Shown here piece after piece: positions 57,468-64,000 of a stretch of 64,000 nucleotides of DNA. Position numbers and translations under genes: made by a program. The stretch comes from Chlamydoabsidia padenii (taxonomy: Eukaryota > Mucoromycota > Mucoromycetes > Mucorales > Cunninghamellaceae), in NCBI GenBank assembly GCA_025330725.1, contig JAIWND010000006.1, forward strand, positions 868,001 through 932,000, in the 5' to 3' direction. The notes under the pieces were generated by a model that was not told where the DNA came from, did no database searches, and was given only the letters and a program-made list of their open reading frames with translations. How positions within the stretch are numbered: position 1 is the stretch's first letter; each line of letters begins with the position of its first letter.

Positions 57468-57665
57468 ATGGACAGCACTTATAGTTACATTCACTGGGAA
57501 AAATCAAATCTACCTATACTGGCTGACGATTGGATTGGCGATAAGCTACCTGAAGAACCAATAGTTGTACCCGAAGGTATCAACCGACCTAATGCAGAGG
57601 ATCTTGGAATGGAAATGAAGAAGAAGGAAAGAATCCCTTGGAACCCCAACCCACTAGATGATTAG
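57468..57665 (+). CDS. Anaphase-promoting complex subunit 13 candidate
   Basis: A 65-aa intronless acidic protein. It starts MDSTYSYIHWEKSNLPILAD and continues DDWIGDKLPEEPIVVPEG, matching the pattern of APC13 (MDSE start, then a D-D-x-W-x-x-D-K-L-P core followed by a short acidic/Pro stretch). APC13/Swm1 stabilises the tetratricopeptide arm of the anaphase-promoting complex. The C-terminal KKKERIPWNPNPLDD is lineage-specific. The short length limits certainty. Confidence 0.7.
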   Translation: MDSTYSYIHWEKSNLPILADDWIGDKLPEEPIVVPEGINRPNAEDLGMEMKKKERIPWNPNPLDD

Positions 57666-57666
57666 C

Positions 57667-57693
57667 CTCTCTCTCTCTCTCTCTCTCTCTCTC
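57667..57693. repeat. (CT)n microsatellite
   Basis: About 13 CT units starting two bases after the APC13 candidate stop codon. Confidence 0.9.
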
Positions 57694-57800
57694 CACTCCC
57701 TTATACATATAGTTTAGTTAGTAGTAATGGTTGTAATCAGAAATAGTATATCGTCATTATCGTTTGTAAATAAAATAAAGATGCCCTTCTCCCTTCCCCC

Positions 57801-57801
<1 letters not shown>

Positions 57802-57854
<53 letters not shown>
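57802..57854 (+). repeat. Poly(T) tract of 53 nt
   Basis: Uninterrupted T run 137 bp past the APC13 candidate, just after an AATAAAATAAAG polyadenylation-like signal. Confidence 0.9.
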
Positions 57855-57858
<4 letters not shown>

Positions 57859-59574
57859 CGGTTATGCCTATATGTATTGGTTAATATATGTGTATGTAGG
57901 TGCAAACAGAGTATCCATAGAATACGCATGAACGTATGGCTATACCTGCATCACCGTTATGATAAAGATGACCCCAGCAAAGATTTGTGTCAGGAATGGC
58001 GGGCATTAAATAAAATGAAAAAGGGGATCCCCTTTTACGTGCCTGTGATATCTCTCCTAATAAATCCAACGATATCTCCTTTCTTTTATTTTTTCCTCTC
58101 ACCCCTTGTTTAAACATTATGAATTTCATTTTACAAACAGGTTAGATAACCATAATTATAGTAACAGTGAATAGAAAAGGACATTCCGTCTGTGGTGTAT
58201 CAAAACATTGACCTCATGGAAGGGTCCTTATCTTGTTGGACCGTGCTTTTAAACCGCCCAATTGATACTAATAATAATAAGAGGCAATTTGATGTACAGG
58301 CATTTTAGTTTTACGATGAATGACTTTATGATTATCCTTTACTCGCACACAGACAAAAAAAAAGTTTAAATTGAACCGAGTCGGGATTTTAAAATTGCAG
58401 ATCACTTTGTTCGGTCATGTAAAGGAAAATGTATCAATGTGAGAAGCAATTATAGTTCAAAAGGGAGTGGATAGATAGATAAATTGAATCGTCTGTGAGA
58501 AAAGGACGTGTGTGCTTTTTGGTTTGATATCCGAGCGTTTCAGGGAGAGGAGTTTTGATCTCGTGGATTGACAGTGAAGGGTTTAATGTATTATCATCCT
58601 TTCACTCCTTTATCACACGCACAATATCATCTTATTACTTTAGAGAAAGAGAGACTTATTTCAGGAGTACATGAAAAGGCGGAGAAGAGAGGGAAGGAGG
58701 ATTCATGCAAACTTTACAAAAAGCGGGGTTTGTTTCAAACGCCGACATCCCCTCCATTTTTGTGATCGAGATCGATTGTCATCGATGAAGGCGAAACAAT
58801 ATATAGGATACAGATGATCGTCATTACCCTACCTGATTTGGACATACAATCAATATGCCAACTTTATAAAGAGTATTGACAAAATGAAAACGGATCTTAC
58901 TGTCTGATCGTCAACTGATAAGGCTGGCCATATCAATAAAAGGATTTCCTTTTTTAGATGACTCTGCGAACTGATACTTGGGTCAAGTCAACTCGAATGA
59001 AAAAAAAAAAAAACCACGCACAATTAAAGGATGATATAAAAAAACCGGTTTTGACGAGATGATGGTACACTCACAAGTATTGACACGATTCTTTCTTCTT
59101 ACTAGAAGGAAAAGCTCAGGATGTTGAAAGCACGAGATGCATTCAGGGAAATAGTAAGAGCGGGATAATATATTGAAAAGGGAATGAAAGCATGTGAAGT
59201 GTCCGTGGGTAATATTGAAGATGGGAAAGGGGAAAGAAGAAGAACAGGGCACTCTCTTTTTTTTAGCGGTCAATTCATTTTTTCATTTCGTATGGAGTGG
59301 AGATGAGGCAAGGGGATTTAAGGGTTCAAAATAAACGATCTGCGGAAGCTATTGTTAGTGCGTCACACTCATCATCATTACTATTTCTGTTGTTAGACAT
59401 GGTAAAGAAGTTGAGACACTGTCCCTCAGATGAATAACTTTTTTTCACCAGCACCCAACTCACTTTTATATAAACTCTTTACACTGTGTCGAATTTAATA
59501 ATGGGAGTAGCGGAGATCGCGTGTGAGTATTACTCCCCGAGAAAATCAAATTCATGCAAAAAAAAAAAAAAAGT

Positions 59575-59585
59575 CGGCGTTTGAA
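59575..59585 (+). promoter_or_regulatory. CGGCGTTTGAA motif (sister form), exact copy
   Basis: Inside the 3-kb gene-free island, 1.1 kb before the nearest annotated start codon. Confidence 0.4.
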
Positions 59586-59987
59586 CACTGGGAAATGAAA
59601 AAAGGGATCCTTTTCTTCTCCTTTTTGAGCATTCTCATTTTGGATCAAAATAAAAGTGTCAGTGCAGGGGGGGGGGAGAAGAGGAGAAATCGAAATGTTA
59701 TAGATGATATTGACTGCAGGGTTCTCTTCTGGGATTGAAAAAAAAAGGTCGATTGATTGAGCAAGATCAAAGGATCACAACAAAAAGAAGTATGTTTATA
59801 CATTGTTTTAATCAAACGTTGTAATTATCTATTTAATGATTTGAGGAAAAAGTAATAAAAGGATATACAATTTGTCATTCTTTCCAGGTATAAGAAGTTC
59901 ATTCCCCCTATAATATAACTTGTCTCCTCCATCTTGGTCGGTCTCACACACTATGTTTTGAATCTCCTATTTTCATGATCACATAGC

Positions 59988-60021
<34 letters not shown>

Positions 60022-60117
60022 TAATGTCCAATCTCATGTACTTATACATTACCCAAAATCAAGGAGATGTGTGCTTTTCTTTTTGAGTGAGAGTGTCTGT
60101 GTCTGAGGCAGGTACGT

Positions 60118-60128
60118 CGGCGTTTGAA
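60118..60128 (+). promoter_or_regulatory. CGGCGTTTGAA motif (sister form), exact copy
   Basis: 547 bp upstream of the Myb gene start. Confidence 0.4.
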
Positions 60129-60674
60129 AATACCCGTACCTTTTTTGTGAACAATAAAGGATAACCAAGAGAGGTCAAATGATCAGAGTGGTCAAAATAA
60201 GCAAACAATAGATCAAAATAGAAGAATGATGATAATGATGATGATACTGCATTTTGTTGCTGTTGTTAGATTGTTGTTGTTATTCTGTTTTAAAACGAAA
60301 AAAAAAAAAGAAGAGTTGTCAAACGAGTTAGTAAAGACGAAATAAATCAAAACTCGAATATGCATATGTGTAAATGTTACTTGTTTAGATAACATACCTC
60401 TATTAAATACGTCCTTTGGGGGGAGAAGATAATACTAAGGGCCCTTTTTTATATGACCCTTATTTCCCTCCTCTCCCCTCGACCACACTTTTTTAATTTT
60501 TGGGGGTAGAAAGTGTCTTTACAGTTTTGGGGGTAAAAATCAAGAAACATATATAAAGGACAAGTCCTGACCACTTTTTTCTTTCTCTTTACTTTTCTTT
60601 ACTATTCAACTTTTATCTCCATCTCCATCTACTCTTCTTCTCTTTTATTGACAACACTCAAGTATACTTTAACC

Positions 60675-61355
60675 ATGATGAACAGTAAGTCTTCACTTGC
60701 ATGAATTACATTTTTCAAATCCCGATTTCAAATCCCGCCTTACTTACCTTTTCCTCCTATTATAGTTGCTGACATGCTTAACCCCTCTGCTACTACTGAA
60801 TTGTTGTCACCACCTACTTCTCCTATTCAAGTCCATTCTCCTACATTATCATTATCATCGTCATCCCAATTGGATTCAGCTCACGGTAAACCTCGATGCC
60901 GATTTTCTGAATTGGAAGATACCGTGATATGTGAAGGTGTTGCCAAGAAATTAACATGGGGCCAAATATCCAGCCAACTACCTCATCGTAAACGAGCTAC
61001 TTGTTTCAATCGATACCGTACATTACAAGGTATTCGCAAGTCTCGAAAACGGTCCGAATCCAAACCCTCATTGACCTTGAGTATCACTCCCTCCTCTTCT
61101 CCAAAGTGTCTCTTTTCACCTACCACACCTGCTACCCCTGCGGCATCACCTTCGTCCCATTGGACCCCTACCACTCCACCTTCAGATATGTTCTTGTCTA
61201 CTTATCCTGTCTATTCATCCAATGATGATCCTTTGATCCGAAGACTGTCTTGTCCCAAAAATGATTATCGAGTCACCACCACCACCTTGCCACCTATCTT
61301 TTATTCTCATTCACAACGTCGATCCAATCCCACCCAGTTCCCTTATTTGGTTTAA
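60675..61355 (+). CDS. Single Myb/SANT-type DNA-binding protein
   Basis: Predicted transcription factor of 199 aa. Exons 60675-60684 (only MMN plus one base) and 60766-61355. After a Ser/Pro/Thr-rich start (SPPTSPIQVHSPTLSLS), residues about 45-95 form one Myb/SANT repeat: CRFSELEDTVICEGVAKKLT, WGQISSQLPHRKRATCFNRY, RTLQGIRKSRKR. The rest is disordered and rich in Ser, Thr and Pro. The upstream region has a TATATAAAGG box (60550) and a pyrimidine-rich leader. The 81-nt first intron holds two exact copies of the promoter-type motif. Confidence 0.88.
60714..60737 (-). promoter_or_regulatory. Two tandem CGGGATTTGAA motifs in intron 1 of the Myb gene
   Basis: TTCAAATCCCG at 60714-60724 and again at 60727-60737, 13 bp centre to centre, within a short intron only 30 bp after the first coding exon. 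Confidence 0.5.
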
Positions 61356-61762
61356 ATTCCCCGCCCGATCCTTACTTTCTCTGTACGTTGTCCTTTTCAT
61401 GCTTTTTTTTTTTTTCTTGTACATAATCTTACCCTACTACGACATCGACTCCATTCGAACAACACTCTAATCTAATTAATCAGGCCATTTACCCCCCCTT
61501 TATATGAATTATCATGTTCCTTTCTTGTATTATTCCTCCTCTATCTATCATACGTACTTTGTGATCTATGCTGATTTGACTTTATATAATACATATTGTT
61601 ACTTTTATTGCCAAACGCTTGCCTTCCCCCCCCCCTCTTCCCTCCTTAATCCTATTCATTCATAATAAAAATCAAGTTGACAACATTTTATTTTATTGAA
61701 GATCAAAACACAACAACGTTATACAATAAACATTTTATAATAAACCTAATCCTATTCTATAA
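61356..61762. other. Intergenic region between convergent genes
   Basis: 407 bp, pyrimidine-rich, with AATAAAAA signals on both strands near 61660-61740. No gene is seen. Confidence 0.5.
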
Positions 61763-63063
61763 CTAGTCTTGTTTTGGCAAAACAGTGGAAGCAAAGACAG
61801 TATTGCCTGAATCGGCATAACCCAATTGATAGACAAAGGTCAAGACACCAGCAGTAACAAGCACCAAGAAGACACCAGTCCAGAATAAGAGTTGGAAGTC
61901 ACTGACAGCATCGATCTTGGTCACAGGCAGAGCACGTTTGTTGATAGAGTGAGTGTAAGGAGTCATCACCAAAGTATGATCTTGTAATTCCGAAAGCCAT
62001 TGAGAGACCACACGTTGAGCTTCCTTGTATACAGTTGATTGTGTTCCATGTTCTTTTGCGAGGCAATCCAGACCTGTCAATTCCACCACATCAAAGTCCC
62101 CAGCCCGAGCCTTTTCCATTTCAGCCATAAATGTTTGATCAGCCTTAAAAAAAAAAAAGAGGGTTAATATGATGTATTTTATGCCTTATTTTCGTCTTTT
62201 ACCTTGTTGGTGGCATCGAATACATTGGTATCTACTAATGATTCATAGTAAGTTTTGAAGGAATCAATGACCTGTTCCATCTTGGTATCCATAGAAGCTA
62301 ACACATTGACAATCTAAAAAGGAGAGATATTAGATAATTAGCTTTCTTGGCTTTATATGTCTTTATCTATACATTACCTTTTGAGTTTCAACGTTTAACT
62401 TGTCAGCGTAGTGAGTCATGGTATCCAGAGCCACAGTGGTAAAATCTTGGGCATTGTTATCTTCCACGTAAAAGGAAGGTGTTTGATCAGGTAAAAGAGC
62501 TAAAAAGTAACGTAAAGTCAGTTCCAAACAATACTCTTGATCCTTACGTGTTTCAGCCCGTTTGTCCCGTTCTTTTTCATTATTTTTATTTTTTTTCTTT
62601 CTTACCTTCAGGTTGGTCAACACCACCAATGATGATCATGGGTTTCTTGTTGTTGGTCAAGTCGTCAAAAGGATCGGCCGAAGCGAGGGATTTCAGAGCA
62701 GGGTTGGTCCATAATGCTTGGACACCTTCCAAAGCTTCTTGTCGGTGAGTATCTTTCCAGTAAAAGACAGAATGGGTGTCGCTGGTACCCATCAAGTGTG
62801 CCATCCAAGTGGAGAAAGTGTTCAAAGAGACAACAGGTGGCTGAGAGGTGACAGGGCTGGCTTTTGTATTTAAGTAGACAGGTGAGTTGGCTAAAGAATA
62901 TTATACCACGGTCGAGATGGAATAACAATAGTTAGTATTGGCGTGTTTTCTTGGTTCCCTTTCTGTTTTTCTCTTTATCTATTTTTATTCGTGTTCACTT
63001 ACCCAATACCCCAATGGAAGAGGACATGAGTCCAAAAGCAAAACCAAGAGAAAGATGTTTCAT
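61763..63063 (-). CDS. Type I membrane protein, VOA1/Ac45-BIG1-like
   Basis: A 319-aa secretory-pathway protein. Exons on the minus strand: 63063-63003, 62890-62606, 62499-62378, 62313-62203 and 62143-61763. Signal peptide MKHLSLGFAFGLMSSSIGVL; lumenal region of about 240 aa with few Cys; one C-terminal membrane helix (LLFWTGVFLVLVTAGVLTF) and a short tail (YQLGYADSGNTVFASTVLPK). The placement of the helix and the D-S-G-N-T segment after it resemble the VOA1/Ac45/renin-receptor group that helps assemble the vacuolar proton pump. Big1 is an alternative. The assignment rests on topology plus weak similarity. Confidence 0.6.
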
Positions 63064-63315
63064 GGTGAGTAAAAAAAAAAAAAAAAGAAGAAGAAGAAGA
63101 CTAGGAGGTAAAGAAAAGAAAGGGAAAAGAAAAAGCGTTTGAAGGGGAAAATATAAGATTGGGTGGGTCCGCCTTGGCGGGTTTTGAAAATTGTAGCCTT
63201 GCCGAACGTCACACTTTTTTTTTTTCTTTAGGAAATGGCAACCCCTTCTTTTTGACAGTTTCCAATTGTTTTTTTTTTTTTTTCTTCCTCTTCCCTTCTT
63301 TACTTTATCCTCACC
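63064..63315. promoter_or_regulatory. Divergent promoter, VOA1-like gene and mL46
   Basis: 252 bp. GCGGGTTTTGAAAATTG at 63177-63193 is a motif variant about midway between the two starts, flanked by T-rich leaders. Confidence 0.5.
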
Positions 63316-64000
63316 ATGTTTAAAATCAGTCAACGATTATTCTCAACGACGACTTGCCGAGTTGCTCAACAACAACAACAACCTTTAATGATCAAGAATA
63401 GCCGTATTGCAGCTTCGGTTATTCTCACTCGGGGACCACAGATCACTCGCGATGCTACACCATTTGAACAAGCTTACTTTGACTACAAGGAAAAATTGGA
63501 ACGACAGGATGCGGCGGTATTCCCCCAAGACTTTTACTTTAAAAAGGGATCGGTGGCGGAACGTCGATGGAAGGAAGATGTCCAAGCTCGTGACACTGCC
63601 ATGAAGGATTCTTCGGTCTCATTATCAAAAGTCGTTGAACACCAAGACAATACTACTACACAAGCACGAATCACTCAAGCCGACAAGGATAGTGATATTA
63701 AGAAACTCGATCGGGCTTTACAGCGTCATCTTTACTTGATTGTCAAACAACACAACCAATGGCAATTCCCTCAATCTGACTTGCAAGCTAACGAATATCT
63801 CCACGAAGTAAGTGACCAAAAAAAAAAAAAAAAAAAAAAAAGCGTATATAAATGTTATACTGATTAATCTCTTCTTTGTTATGATTATTAGGCAGCTGAA
63901 CGTCAACTTGAAGAAGCTTGTGGGAAGGATATGGATGTTTGGTTTGTGGGACGTCAACCTATCAGTCATTTTAAACAAAGCCCCTCTAGAAAAGAAGACA
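63316..64000 (+). CDS. MRPL46: Mitochondrial large-subunit ribosomal protein mL46 (3' truncated)
   Basis: Nudix-fold subunit of the mitochondrial ribosome. Exon 1 is 63316-63807 and exon 2 starts at 63892 and runs off the window. About 200 aa are visible. It starts MFKISQRLFSTTTCRVAQQQ (mitochondrial presequence) and then carries the mL46 signature: RIAASVILTRGPQITRDATP, FEQAYFDYKEKLERQ, FPQDFYFKKGSVAERRWK, and further ALQRHLYLIVKQHNQWQFPQ. Intron 1 contains a poly-A run of about 23. The rest of the gene lies beyond the window. Confidence 0.93.

Larger units (their letters stand above)
57666..60674. other. 3-kb gene-free island
   Basis: No supported ORF. Contents: (CT)n after the APC13 stop, a 53-nt poly-T, motif copies CGGGATTTTAAAA (58382), CGGGGTTTG followed by TTTCAAACGCCGAC (58723-58745), exact CGGCGTTTGAA at 59575-59585 and 60118-60128, an (ATA)n run at about 59990-60019, and a TATATAAAGG box at 60550 for the Myb gene. 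Several motif copies with no gene nearby could mark non-coding transcripts. Confidence 0.5.

Overview
This window is nuclear DNA from a filamentous fungus, most likely an early-diverging one (Mucoromycota, Mucorales type). It is AT-rich. Nearly every gene is cut by several short introns (mostly 55-150 nt) with GTAAGT-like donors and TAG/CAG acceptors. The recognisable proteins are ordinary eukaryotic housekeeping proteins. No virus, plasmid, CRISPR array, rRNA or convincing tRNA was seen. Exon models were joined by hand from splice consensus, reading frame and protein similarity; in every complete model the exon lengths sum to a multiple of three.

Layout. 0-4 kb: a truncated gene end, a divergent ribosomal protein pair (RPS16 and RPL28), and a C2-domain protein. 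5.9-8.1 kb: a ten-exon monocarboxylate-type MFS transporter. 8.2-14 kb: a gene-poor stretch with decayed coding remnants, a tandem array of about 238-bp units and a Tyr/Pro-rich ORF. 14-24 kb: a HAL4/SAT4-type kinase, a Yra1/ALYREF mRNA-export adaptor, an RRM protein, a nucleolar FKBP and a Rab6/Ypt6 GTPase. 24.5-31.8 kb: a small unknown gene, a Tom20-like protein continuing into a MYND/SET region, a coiled-coil protein, a Bax-inhibitor-1 protein and a GPI-type surface protein. 33-39.9 kb: a C2 protein, LYRM2, mitochondrial uS17, PTPA, NDUFS6 and a secretory cyclophilin. 41-46 kb: a multi-spanning membrane protein, TRM10, a PPxY membrane protein and a C2H2 zinc-finger protein. 47-57.7 kb: a 1067-aa unknown protein, a cAMP-type phosphodiesterase with an N-terminal receiver-like domain, RPL6 and an APC13 candidate. 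57.7-60.7 kb: a gene-free island. 60.7-64 kb: a Myb/SANT protein, a VOA1/Ac45-like membrane protein and mitochondrial mL46 (truncated by the window end).

The genes do not form a pathway cluster, although four (LYRM2, uS17m, NDUFS6, mL46) act in mitochondrial respiration or translation. The most striking non-gene signal is a short sequence, CGGGATTTGAA (and a sister form CGGCGTTTGAA), found in one orientation or the other upstream of, or in an early intron of, nearly every gene here. It looks like a general promoter element of this lineage. Other points worth checking are the Tom20-SET fusion with a degenerate SET motif, the receiver-phosphodiesterase fusion, a 2-nt micro-exon in the transporter, and a Rab6 with an altered switch II motif.
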